Shown in pieces: positions 12,618 through 22,748 of a DNA stretch of 64,000 nucleotides (the stretch's first letter is position 1; each line of letters begins with the position of its first letter). This stretch comes from Pontederia crassipes (Eukaryota > Streptophyta > Magnoliopsida > Commelinales > Pontederiaceae), in assembly GCA_030549335.1 (NCBI GenBank), contig CM060186.1:20513189-20577188 (forward strand). The letters run 5' to 3'. A program made the translations under genes and the position numbers. Under the pieces are notes generated by a model. It was not told the DNA's origin. It did not search any database and saw only the letters and a program-made list of their open reading frames with translations.

Positions 12618-12663
12618 AGCGTTTCTGGGACTGCTCAAGTTGGCGTTCGACGATCAAGGTGAA

Positions 12664-13956
12664 ATGACGTTAAACTCGAAAATGACGCATGAACCCGTCG
12701 CACCGGAGAAGGGCCGCCAGGAGCGAGGGCGCGCCCGCTCGAAGGACAACATGTCCGCCTTCGAGCAACGCCTCGGCCAATTCTAATTGGACGTGGGCGA
12801 GATGCAAGACCAACTTGTAACGCACGAGCGGGAGTTGGAGAAGACCGTGAATCTCACAACGGTGCGGGAGGAGATGACGCCGTTGTATACGCGGCTGAAG
12901 TCCATGGAAGCGACGATCATGGACATGCGGGAGACCTTGGATAATGGTCTCTCAAATATGCGGTTCGAGATGGACCAAGAGTTCAAGACCATGCGGGAAG
13001 AACTCAAGCGACGGTATGGAGATGGGCGGCGTCCCGAGGCGCCCGTCCCGCATGAAGCAAGGATTGAAGTACCGAAATCGCGGCCCTACAAAGGCGAGCG
13101 GTCGGCAAAGGAGATCAATGACTTACTGTGGAACGTCCGAAGGTACATGGAGGCCTTGGACGTGTCATCTGAAGCGAGTCTGTGGTGGCAGTGTCATCGT
13201 TGAGTCTGTGGTGGCAGTGTCATCGTTGAGTCTGTGGTGGCAGTGTACATGGAGACCGCATCATTCTACTTGCAAGATGCGGCGAGTCTGTGGTGGCAGT
13301 GTCATTGCGACGATGTGGAGCGTGGCATCGTTGATCCCATTGAGAAGTGGGACGACTTCAAGAGACAACTTACCAACTATTCTGCCCTGCCAAGTCGGGA
13401 TTGGAAGCTAAGATTGCGTTGTTCAACATTTGTCAGAAGGGCACGTTGAAGAAGTACGTGAAAGAGTTCACCGAGCTCCGCCTACAGAATTTTCAAGTGG
13501 ACGAAGACACGTTGTTGGCGGTCTTCGTGAAGGGTTTGAAGCCATGGGCTAGGACGGAGTTAGAGCGACGAGATTGCCCCAACCTCCGCTCGCTAGTCGT
13601 CGCTGCCGAGTCGCTCGTGGAGTATACCAAAGCGAGCACTCCACCACCAAAGCCCTCGGGCAAGGGCAATGGTGGGGGAGAGAAGTCCAAGTCACAAGGA
13701 GGCAAGCCACACTATCAAGATAAAGGCAAGGGACACCAAGACAAGAAGCCGAACAATGAAAGATTCAAGAGGGACGGAAAGCCGCCAAAGCCTTGCTACG
13801 TTTGCAAGGGTCCACATTGGACAAGCGATTGTCCGCAGAAGACGATAGTCAACGCAATGTATTGCCCCGACGAGAATGAGAAGGATGAGGCGTGTCTCAG
13901 TTCGATGCACGTCCTCAGCGCCATCAACGCCTCAAAGGGTCCTTCAACGGCTGCTC
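12664..13956 (+). pseudogene. gag: Degenerate gag of the Ty3/Gypsy element
   Basis: A start at 12664 (MTLNSKMTHEP) opens a frame that meets a TAA at 12784-12786, then continues with a coiled-coil-like N-terminal part to about 13200. A 26-bp triplication then introduces a TGA. The frame changes near 13395, after which the capsid C-terminal part (KKYVKEFTELRLQNF) and a basic stretch are read. The nucleocapsid knuckle CYVCKGPHWTSDC at about 13793-13831 has the CX2CX3HX4C spacing. Gag would form the retrotransposon particle. At least one stop, one insertion and one frame change make it defective. Confidence 0.85.
13177..13254 (+). repeat. Three tandem 26-bp units inserted in gag
   Basis: GAGTCTGTGGTGGCAGTGTC followed by ATCGTT repeats three times, the last unit incomplete. 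A fourth single occurrence of the core AGTCTGTGGTGGCAGTGTCA lies 35 bp downstream at about 13285, where it belongs to the conserved SLWWQ part of gag. The insert is a multiple of three in total length but brings an in-frame TGA. Confidence 0.85.
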
Positions 13957-14300
13957 GGTTCTATGCGGATATCGAGCTGAACGGGCAAGTCTTCAACGCC
14001 CTCATCGACACGGGAGCATCGGAGTTGTTCGTGTCGAAAGTGGCCGCTAAGAAGCTAAAGCTGCCACTATAGAAGACAAACGCCACGTTCAAGACGGTGA
14101 ACGCGAAGTCTATCTCGACCACAGGAATTTCTCCTGGAGTGAAGGTTCGCATCGGCAAGTGGTCGGGAAGCTTCGACGTGACGGTGGCACTAGTGGATGA
14201 CTACGAAGTGGTGGCGGGTATCTCTTTCCTGCGACACATCGCTGCATGTGTCATCCCGCTCACCAACTCGATGGTCATCTTCGACCTCAAGGGACCTTAC
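13957..14300 (+). pseudogene. pol: Aspartic protease region of pol (interrupted)
   Basis: The active-site motif ALIDTGASELFVS lies at about 13998-14036. A TAG at 14070-14072 interrupts the frame; the protease C-terminal part resumes in the same frame (DVTVALVDDYEVVAG, about 14175-14219). The enzyme would mature Gag-Pol. The stop disables it. Confidence 0.85.
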
Positions 14301-14429
14301 AACGTCCCTGTGAGGTCAGGCGGAGATCTTAAGCAGAAGACCCTCTTCGCTATGCAAGTGGCGAAGGGGTTGCGCAAACAGGAGCACACCTTCTTGACGA
14401 CTGCCATCTTCGAAGATCCGGGGCCCTCC

Positions 14430-15450
14430 ATTCCAACACCTCCCAAAGTCCTTGAAACTCTTGAGGACTTTGCGGATGTCATGCCCCCGGAACTCCCAAA
14501 ACGGCTACCGTCGAAGCGTGAAGTGGACCATGTCATCAACTTGGTCCCAGGATCGAAAGCCCCACATGGAGTCCCCTATCGGCTCGCCCCTCCGGAACTC
14601 GCAAAACTCCGTAAGCAACTTACCGAACTATTGGATGCAGGATATGTTCGGCCTTCAAAGTCTCCATATGGCGCCCGGTTCTCTTCCAGAAGAAGCATGA
14701 CGGTTCCCTCCGGATGTGCATCGACTACCGGACACTCAACAAGCTTACGATGAAGAACAAGTAACCCATCCTCTTGGTGGCGGACTTGTTCGACCAATTT
14801 GGCGGTGCAAGATGGTTTACCAAGTTGGACCTTCGATCGGGCTATTGGCAAGTCCGGATCGCGAAGGATGATGTGCAGAAGACGGCGTGTGTCACAAGAT
14901 ACGGCTCCTACGAGTTCCTCGTGATGCCTTTTGGTCTCACCAATGCCCCGGCGACCTTCTGCACCCTCATGAACAATGTATTACAACCATTTCTTGACAG
15001 GTTCGTGGTTGTCTACCTCGACGACATAATGATCTACAGTTGCACCTTGGAGGAACATATCGAGCACATTCAACAAGTGTTCGAGGTGTTGCGGCAGAAT
15101 GAGCTCTACGTCAAGCGGGAGAAGTGTGCCTTCGCCCAACCGGAAGTGCACTTCTTGGGACATGTCGTCGGAAGTGGAAAGCTGAAGATGGATGGCGCGA
15201 AGATTCGGGCCATCATGGAGTGAGAGCCGCCCAGGCGGATTCCCGACATGCGTTCGTTCCTTGACCTGACGAACTACTATAGGCGGTTCGTCAAGGGGTA
15301 TTCACATGTGACGGCCCCTTTGACGAATCTCCTCCAGAAGAATGTGAAGTGGGAGTAGACGCCGACATGCCAAGAAGCGTTCGACACCCTCAAGAGGGTC
15401 ATGACGGAGGAACTGGTGCTCGTCCTGCCAGACCACACCAAGCCCTACGA
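14430..15450 (+). pseudogene. pol: Reverse transcriptase region of pol (interrupted)
   Basis: Conserved RT blocks are in order: LPSKREVDHVINLVPGSKAP (about 14510), [17 protein letters not shown] (about 14625), FTKLDLRSGYWQVRI (about 14817), VMPFGLTNAPATF (about 14920) and the catalytic VVYLDDIMIYS (about 15010). A frame change after SPYGA (about 14680), TAA at 14761-14763, TGA at about 15221-15223 and TAG at about 15357-15359 break it. The catalytic YLDD itself is intact. Confidence 0.9.
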
Positions 15451-15900
15451 AGTATAGACAGATGCTTCTAACTATGCCATTGGAGGAGTTCTTATACAGG
15501 AAGGCATCCCATGGCATTCGAGAGTCGCAAACTCAACGACACGGAGCGGCGCTACGCCGTTCAGGAGAAGGAGATGACCGCGGTGATTCACTGCCTTCGA
15601 ACATGGCGGCACTACATTCTCGGGTCGCGATTTCACATCAAGACGGACAATGTCGCGATAAGTTACTTCGAGACGCAGAAGAAGCTCTCGTCGAAGCAAG
15701 CAAGATGGCAGGATTTTATGACGAAATTCGACTACGTTCTGGAGTACAAGCCTGGCAAGACGAATGTCGTTACCGATGCCCTCAGCCAACGCACGAAATT
15801 GACGGCCATGAGCTCCTCTCAGGCCGACCTCATCGAGAGGATCAAGAAGGGATTGGAGTCAGATCCCACGGCAAAGAACTTGTTCGAACAAGCGACGAAG
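15451..15900 (+). pseudogene. pol: RNase H region of pol (interrupted)
   Basis: The frame begins with TDASNYAIGGVL just after a TAG at about 15456-15458. It shifts near 15510 and then reads KLNDTERRYAVQEKEMTAV and FHIKTDNVAISYF. The segment ends in YVLEYKPGKTNVVTDALSQR, the usual hinge to integrase. It would degrade the RNA of the RNA-DNA hybrid. Confidence 0.85.
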
Positions 15901-16745
15901 GGCAAGACACGCCGCTTTTGGGTGGAAGATGGGCTGATCTTCACTAAGGAACGTCGTATCTACGTTTCACTCTTCGACAACTTGTGACGCACTATCATGC
16001 AAGAGTGCCATGACTCCAAGTGGGCGGGACATCCGAGCATCCGCCGCACTTTGGCACTCATCGAAGACTACTTCTGGCCAAGGATGGAGGACGACATTGA
16101 AGCTTTCGTGAAGACCTGTCTTGTTTGCCAGCAAGACAAGAATCTCAATCAAGCACCCGGCAGACTTCTGGAACCTCTACCCATCCCAGAGCGTCCATGG
16201 AAAGATGTCTCCATGAACTTCATCACAGACCTGCCCAAGTCTGAAGGGGCAGGTACAATCATGGTGGTCGTCGATCGGTTCTCCAAGTATGCCATCTTCG
16301 TCGCTGGCTCCATAAGTTGTCCTGCTATTGAAGCTGCGGGGTTATTCATGAAGCATATAGTGAAGTATTGGGGCCTACCACAAAGCATCGTCAGCGATCG
16401 GGATGGGCGATTCATTGGCAACTTCTGTAAGGAACTGTTCAAGATGATGGGCTCCAACCTACATTTCTCGACATCACTTCATCCTCACGGTCAAACTGAG
16501 AGGATGAATTGTATCTTGGATATATACCTGCGGCACTATGTAAGTGCCAATCAGAATGACTGGGCGAAGCTACTCGACATCGCGCAATTCTCCTACAACC
16601 TGCAATGGAGCGAATCGACCAATCGGGTCCCTTCGAGATAGTGACGGGACAACAACCTCTTACGCCCCAGGCCGTCGCCACTTCTTATGGTGACAAGGTC
16701 TCTGCCGCTCACCGCATGGCGATGGAATGGCATGAGTAGAACGAC
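15901..16745 (+). pseudogene. pol: Integrase region of pol (interrupted)
   Basis: An HHCC zinc-binding segment (H in GHPSIRR, then CLVCQQDK, about 16030-16140) precedes the catalytic core. The three acidic residues are visible in VVVDRFSKYAIF (about 16264), SIVSDRDGRF (about 16387) and HPHGQTERMN (about 16480). A TGA near 15985 separates the core from RNase H, and the frame is lost after about 16620. Confidence 0.9.
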
Positions 16746-17258
16746 ATGGCGAGAGCATGTTTGCACAAGGCGTCGAAGCACATGAAGAAATGGGCGGACA
16801 CCGCCCGACGGGACGTCAACTTTGAAGTCGGAGACTTGGTCCTAGTGAAGCTGGTCCAACATCTTCGGCTAAGTGGGAAGAATCTGCACAAGGGCCTCGT
16901 TAGGCGTTACGAGGGCCCCTTCAAGATCCTAAAGAAGGTAGGCAAGGTGGCCTATAAGTTGGAGCTCCCGCCTCAGATGCAGCAACACCCCCTCTTTCAT
17001 ATCAGCCTGCTCAAGCCTTTTGTTGAAGACCCTGAAGATCCCGGGCGTGGGGTTTCTGACCGCGCCCCGCCGGCCATCCGTCAATAGTTTACTGATCAAG
17101 TTGAAGAAGTACTCGCCGTCCGCACGAATAATTAGAAGAAGGAGTATCTTGTTCGATGGAGCGGAAAACCGAACGCCGACACAAGTTGGGAGACAGCCGA
17201 AGACCTGTGGCAGTTCAAGCAGAAGATTGAAGAATTCCAAGCTGTAGCTCTAGGGACG
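16746..17258 (+). pseudogene. pol: Integrase C-terminus and chromodomain (interrupted)
   Basis: KASKHMKKWADTARRDV and GDLVLVKL mark the GPY-like module of integrase, followed by YEGPFKILKKVGKVAYKLEL and HPLFHISLLKPF. After a stop at about 17085 the same frame reads VEEVLAVRTNN, a TAG (about 17131), then KKEYLVRWSGKPNADTSWE and EDLWQFKQKIEEF. These are chromodomain strands and the terminal helix. In such elements the chromodomain steers integration to marked chromatin. Confidence 0.85.
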
Positions 17259-17265
17259 TCGCTGA

Positions 17266-17281
17266 CTTGAGTGGGGGAGAA
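17266..17281 (+). other. Polypurine tract
   Basis: The purine-rich string GAGTGGGGGAGAA ends directly at the TG of the 3' LTR and would prime plus-strand DNA synthesis. Confidence 0.85.
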
Positions 17282-17825
17282 TGTCCCGGGGGCTTCTCCC
17301 CGGGGCACGTCGAGTTATCTTACCATGTATTTTCCTTTTCAACCCACTTTTGTACTTAGTTTATTTTCTAAGTGTGGTGATGGCAGTTTTGTAATTTGCA
17401 CTCCAGAAAAGTGCACCCTCGGAGATGGTCCTCCACACCACAAGTCGCAATTCTACTACCCGAAACGGTGGTATAGTAGGGGAGACCCGCTAGTGCTCCC
17501 CCAAAGCGTTGTAATCATTCCTATTTACTCAACAAAGATTTCAAGCTACCCTAAATCTAGCATTGTGCCTCAAGCGTGGGGTGGCAACTCACAAAAGAGC
17601 GTCCCAAAGCGTTCCAAGCGATCGAGCGTTACGTCGAGGTGCCCGTTTGTTCACAAACGTCTCCACCGAAGAAGCGTTCGCTCGGGACCGGCGTCCCAAA
17701 AGTTGTGGCATACAAAAAGTAGCATAAGCAAGTTTCCGCAAAGCGCTCAAAAGAGCTTGCCTAGACGTTGAGTACGTCTAGGCGCCGCACGGGTCAGTCG
17801 AGCGAAAAAAATGACCCCATGATCA
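17282..17825 (+). repeat. 3' LTR of the Ty3/Gypsy element
   Basis: It begins TGTCCCGGGGGCTTC and ends ATGACCCCATGATCA. The end differs from the 5' LTR by a one-base insertion and a few substitutions. Confidence 0.9.
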
Positions 17826-18655
17826 TCAGAACCCCCACATGAATTTTTGGCCCGGCGCGAAGACTGTTAATCTCCCCTCTGAGCCCTCCTCCACTCCTTC
17901 CTCTTCCCTGTCATCGGCCTAGTTCGTCCGTATTTCATACTCTCCGAAGAAGAAGAAAGGAATGTCGCCTCGCAAAGGAGAGGGAGATCGACAGATGGAG
18001 ATCGTGCTTCACATAGTATGAAGTAAAAGACGCTTCACACATCCATTATATATATATATGATGTTCTTTTATATCATAAGTAGTCATTTTTATTGTCGAT
18101 ATTTTAGATGAATTCATGAATTAAAAAATTCCAAAAGTCCTAGTTTATTGAAATAATCAAATGAAACAAATCTCAAATGAAAAATGAAAAATGAAAGAAG
18201 TTTCCAAGATACTACTTATACAAAAGCTAATTTTACCTTTTTAATATTAAATCTAATGAAATTTACAGTTTTAAATTTTTTTTATTTAATCATACCAAAA
18301 TCACTTCTATTAAGAGTTTAACGTGTTGCCTTATATTTATCTCATTAATTCCTAGTTATTATTTAAATGTTTTTTCTTGATTTAATCCTACTCAAACTCT
18401 TATTTCAATTCAAAGTGACTTTTCTATATTTAATCTTATATAATACAAATTATGATTTAAATGAATATGAAATTACAAAAGTGAAAGAATTGTCAAAATC
18501 TGCTATATTTACTCAAATTAAAGAAAATAAAGAAAAAATGAGCGAAAATTTTAGAACTCCTACCTTTCATCTATTTTAATTTTGTTTTAGTTTCAAGATG
18601 GACATTTATTATTATCTTACATATAAAAAAATTTCTTATTGCTTTTTTTTCTTAC
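17826..18655. other. Region between the Ty3/Gypsy element and the CACTA remnant
   Basis: The first ~200 bp are pyrimidine-rich, then GA-rich, resembling a plant 5' leader (short frame MSPRKGEGDRQ at 17961), but no gene continues from it. From 18040 to 18650 the DNA is AT-rich with nothing recognised. No CACTA 5' terminus was found here. Confidence 0.35.
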
Positions 18656-18904
18656 TTATGAGCGGGTGAGCCATCGAGTGAGGGAGGGTGGGAGGCTACC
18701 GATAGGGAGATCGAAGAGCGGGTGAACTGGTGAACGATGAGATAGATTGAAAAAAATGATTGCGGTGAGGGATAAGGAGATTGTCACATTCTGACGAGCG
18801 GACTACCACGGATCATGCAGCGATAGACATCACTCAAGGTGAGAACGTTACTATACATATATAATTATCACTAGTTTAATTTGGTATGATATTAATGATT
18901 TATT

Positions 18905-20400
18905 TTGTAATAAGGCTCGTCGATGATATCGGACCTTCTCAGCCTACTACAGCTGTACGGGGTGATGATTCCTCTTCGATAGATGAAGAGGAATTACACG
19001 ACAATGGGGTTATCACCATGAATAATATTGCTCGGCCGTAAGTTAAATATGTTGTATAAATTTTATTATAGTTTTGCTTATTATTGAAAATTAATTCTTC
19101 TTTCTAATTTGTAGGACCACTTTCATACCCACTAGTACTGTGCGGGATGTCAGTGCTCTTGTTCTTTCCCACTTACCGGAAGGGGCAGAATTGTGGAAAG
19201 ATGTCCAAATTCAAGTGCGGGATGACATCTTTCGGACCCTTACGGTATGATCTTTTTTTTTGCATTACATAATTTGTTTTATATTATTTTTAAATTACTA
19301 AGTTTAAAGTATTATTTAGGAGGCAAATCAATTTCATCCGAATCTTAGTTTGGGGACGAAATGGAAAGCTTTTGCGGAGGTGACTATGAAACGCCTTTGA
19401 AATCGATTATATAAGTTTCGCAAGGTCGTCACATCCACCGGCCTCACTTTGGAGCAAGACATATAAAGATGTCTAAGGCATATTAAGCGCTAGGTTTGAG
19501 AGTCCTTATGTAGGAAGTGATAAGTATGTTTACTTCTAAATTATTTTTATTAGATTTATAATTTTTCAAAGTCTAAATATTTGATGTTCATACAGGACAG
19601 ATGAACAATGGCAAAGAAAGTCGAAAAAGATAAGAATTAACCAATTTTCAAAGCCCGAGGCCCACATCCACATAGAGGGTCGATGCGATTTTATGAGCAT
19701 CGATGACGCATGGTATTTACATACAAAATCAAATAATCAAACTTTTATCTTATACTTATTTTATAAAATATGAAACTTTATTTCAAAAAGAAAAATAATG
19801 TGGTACTGTAGACTTTCGTGCGGTTTACGAGGCCACACATAAGAGTAAAAAAACCAACGACTTGGTCATGTCCGTTGCTTATAGGCTCACTTGGTTGGTG
19901 ATGTTAGTGCAAATAATTTTTTAAATGTGCAATATTTAAATTTTTTAGGATGAGTATAATGCGAAGATGGCTGAAAAGTACGGAGATGATCCGAGTACTC
20001 AGCCATCAGGTAACATTTTTTGAAAGTGATTCACATTTTTAATTTGTGTTTTTTAGTTTATATAATTTATATAATCTATAATGTTTATATGATCGTATAT
20101 TTTTTCTATTTCATAGAGGACTCTAATGTTTGAAAGGAGATGGCCGACAAGACATGAGGAGCGTAGCCTAGGCACAGCCGCTCAGATACCTAGGAGGAGA
20201 GGAGGATATGCATGTGGCCCATCTGCTACGAGCTCATCCGCTGCACCTGATATGACACAGTTATCACAGCAGATGTCGCAACAGATATCGCAGCAATTGG
20301 CTCTTTTATTGCAGGCAATTCATGGATTGATCCTGCCACATAATCAATCTCGCGAGGCCAAGAATCGAGCACATCAGGATCGAACGTCCGGAATGACAAT
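18905..20400 (+). pseudogene. Decayed Ptta/En/Spm-type (Transposase_24) CACTA protein
   Basis: Exon-like blocks separated by AT-rich GT-AG introns read LSHLPEGAELWKDVQIQVRD (about 19160-19230), QFHPNLSLGTKWKAFAE (about 19330-19380), EQWQRKSKKIRINQFSKPEA (about 19606-19665), VYEATHKSKKTNDLV (about 19820-19867), EYNAKMAEKYGDDPSTQ (about 19950-20000) and a glutamine-rich tail, TQLSQQMSQQISQQLALLLQ (20255-20314). The order and the WKxF, ATHKxK and MxEKYG motifs follow the plant Transposase_24 family. Stops inside exon-like blocks (for example after KAFAEVTMKRL) show decay. Exact exon borders are uncertain. Confidence 0.65.
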
Positions 20401-20659
20401 AATTCCCAAACTCGGGATAGAAAACTTTTGCATTATATTAAATATGCTTTTGCTACTTATACGTTTGTTATTAGATATACGTGTTAGTTCTACTTATATG
20501 TTTGCATTATATTAGTTACACTTTTGTTAGTTCAGTTTATTACTTTTCATAATGTGATATTTGATATGATGCTTGTGGTGCTTGTGATCAATGATGAATG
20601 TATTTATATACATTATATATTTGTATGGTGTGGGAAGGGAAGTAAATATGGTTGTAATG

Positions 20660-21144
20660 GAGGCAAAAATGTTCGCAATTAGCGCCTTTGTGGCGTCTCA
20701 ATGGCGTCATAAGTATATACGACGCTATTTTAAATCTATCATTCTAGGGTCATTGTAGCGTCACATTAGCGTTGACGTAAGTATAACATTAGCGGCACCG
20801 TAGCACCGGCCTAGCGTCGATGTATGTATAAAACTCGCGTCACTTCAGCGTTAGAATCGCATCGCAGCGTTCGATGCCACGACCGTGTCTCATTAGCGCC
20901 TTAGTTCTATTGCTCGTGATGATAACTTTCGCGTCAACGTAACGTCGAGTTAGCGTCTACAATTGACGCTATTGCGTCGCTTTATGCGTTGGCGCTATTG
21001 AGACACTATTAGCTATCGATTCTAGGTGTCTCATATTGTCAACGTTATAGCGACGCCAAAGAGATGCTAGTTTTTCCAACCATGCAGTAGCGCCACATTA
21101 GCGTCGCGAGTCATGTGTCACTATTTGTCAATTTTCTTGTAGTG
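20660..21144. repeat. CACTA subterminal repeat block
   Basis: The pentamer GCGTC and its complement GACGC, with AGCG and CGCTA variants, recur dozens of times in both orientations over 480 bp, ending at the terminal TTGTAGTG. In En/Spm, repeated short motifs near the ends are binding sites for the element's own DNA-binding protein. Confidence 0.7.
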
Positions 21145-22748
21145 TGGGTTGGAAATTAGATTTGGTATCTTTTTTTAGAAGAGAAAAAAACCAGATAAAT
21201 TGGTTTAGTTTTGGCATCATAAAAACATTCAATTAAATCTAATAATCAAATATTACTTTATTATTCTCATTGTAGAAATCAAAAGAATTTTAGTAAGAAA
21301 GTTCTAATACATAAAAAAACTTAATTCTTTTTCCTAAACATAATGAAGTTATAAGGCACCTATCATATGCAGCATTTTATTCATGAACTTGAGTTGTCAT
21401 CGTCATTCTTCGTTACCTACACGGATTTAGAGTGTAATAATTTTTTAGTTATAGTATGTAAAGGTCATGCATGTTAATGATACTACATGAAATGTATTTG
21501 TCATTATAACGTAAATATAAATATAATAGCATTCATGTCATGTAGTAATTTGCAATCCTTACTTGTCATTGATGTGGAGAATTTATGTATATATTTCTGC
21601 TACTAATTTGCATGTATTTTGCATTTTTACTATGCCTAATTCCTTTACAAATGTATGTACAACATCATTCAGTCATGTTTCTACACATTCTCTACATCAA
21701 GTTCATTTACAAACCATTACTACTCATTCCTGCTAAAATGTCCCCTGAAATGAACATCCTTGTAGGAAGTTGATGAGCACTCAATGGATGGAGTGGAGCA
21801 GGCTGGATACCATGCTCCGGTGTCTGCATCGATAGAAGGTGGTTTGCTTCAGGGCTGAGAAAAGATCATCAAAATCAACAAGAAACATCGACCAAACCTT
21901 GGGGAGTAGCCAGCTTCTCCAACCGTGTAGCATAAGGAAGCTTCCTCTGCCTGAGGAGGGGACCACTGTCACAACGAGGGACAAAAGCTGCAGAAGCAAC
22001 AGTTGCAGGAGGAGGACAGAGAGAGAGGAGCTTATAAAAGAAGGTTTGGAGCAACTCCAGGAGAGAGGAGGATCAAGTCTAGGAGATATTTTCTTCAAAG
22101 AGAAGGATTCTGAAGAGTGGGGAGAAATGAGAGCTTTGGGAAGAAACAATGTTCTGTTTAATTTTGGTAGAGAGGGTTGCTTGTTCACCATCGATGAACT
22201 ATAACTAACTAGTCAATGAGGTCAGGAGGTATCTGATGCTTTGCACAGTCATGCCTTATGTTCTTGCTTTACATCATTGTTTTTATCGTTAGAACTGAAT
22301 ATCGAGCTTTACCTCTACTTAATTTGTGTTCTGTCGTGAATCTTTAACTTGTCGTAGCCATGATTAGATTAAGGTTTTGAATCACTTTTGCATGCCCCCT
22401 CACGAAAGGGATGTTTATGGGTTTTGTGCGACCAAATGCAGAGACATCGAGCGTTGAAATCAATCGAGTTAGATATTTTTTTCACATAATACTAATTAAT
22501 TTTTTGGATGACATGTGTCGGACGTGATGTCGTTTGTCGCATTGCCTCCTTATATATATATATATATCGGTATCTTTTGCAATACATTGTCCAAGATCTT
22601 TTTTTCTCTTTCACTAAAATTCACAAGAACGCCGAACTTGATTATTTCAAATTTCAGCCGTGGTGATTCGTATTCCCAGTAAGGTCATATTGTAATACTT
22701 GAAAAAAAAGGAAACAAAAATGAAACGGCCAACAATTAGGAGAGAGAG
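21145..22748. other. Intergenic DNA with one unassigned open frame
   Basis: An open frame on the plus strand at 21839-22204 (121 codons) is rich in E, R and S, with segments EELIKEGLEQLQERGGSS and GRNNVLFNFGREGCLF. The opposite strand is also open over 21781-22191. Neither matches a family I know. The flanking sequence looks like a 3' untranslated region (about 22204-22380), so a host gene fragment is possible. Confidence 0.3.

Larger units (their letters stand above)
12059..17825 (+). mobile_element. Full-length but inactivated Ty3/Gypsy chromodomain retrotransposon
   Basis: The two LTRs (12059-12602 and 17282-17825) are each 544 bp and very similar. They start TGTCCCGGG and end in CA. A tRNA-Met primer-binding site follows the 5' LTR and a polypurine tract precedes the 3' LTR. 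Domains run in the order gag, protease, RT, RNase H, integrase and chromodomain, which defines a chromodomain Ty3/Gypsy element. The CX2CX3HX4C gag knuckle and gag style suggest the Galadriel/Reina side of the group. Several stops and frame changes make it non-autonomous. No 5-bp target duplication can be tested because the left flank is itself element sequence. Confidence 0.93.
18656..21144 (+). mobile_element. 5'-truncated CACTA (En/Spm) transposon
   Basis: The 3' terminus is TTTTCTTGTAGTG at 21132-21144, the complement of the CACTACAAGAAAA end used by plant CACTA elements. About 480 bp of GCGTC/GACGC-rich subterminal repeats lie inside it. Upstream is a decayed multi-exon frame resembling the plant Ptta/En/Spm accessory protein (Pfam Transposase_24 type). 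The matching 5' CACTA end was not found, so the element is truncated. Confidence 0.75.
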
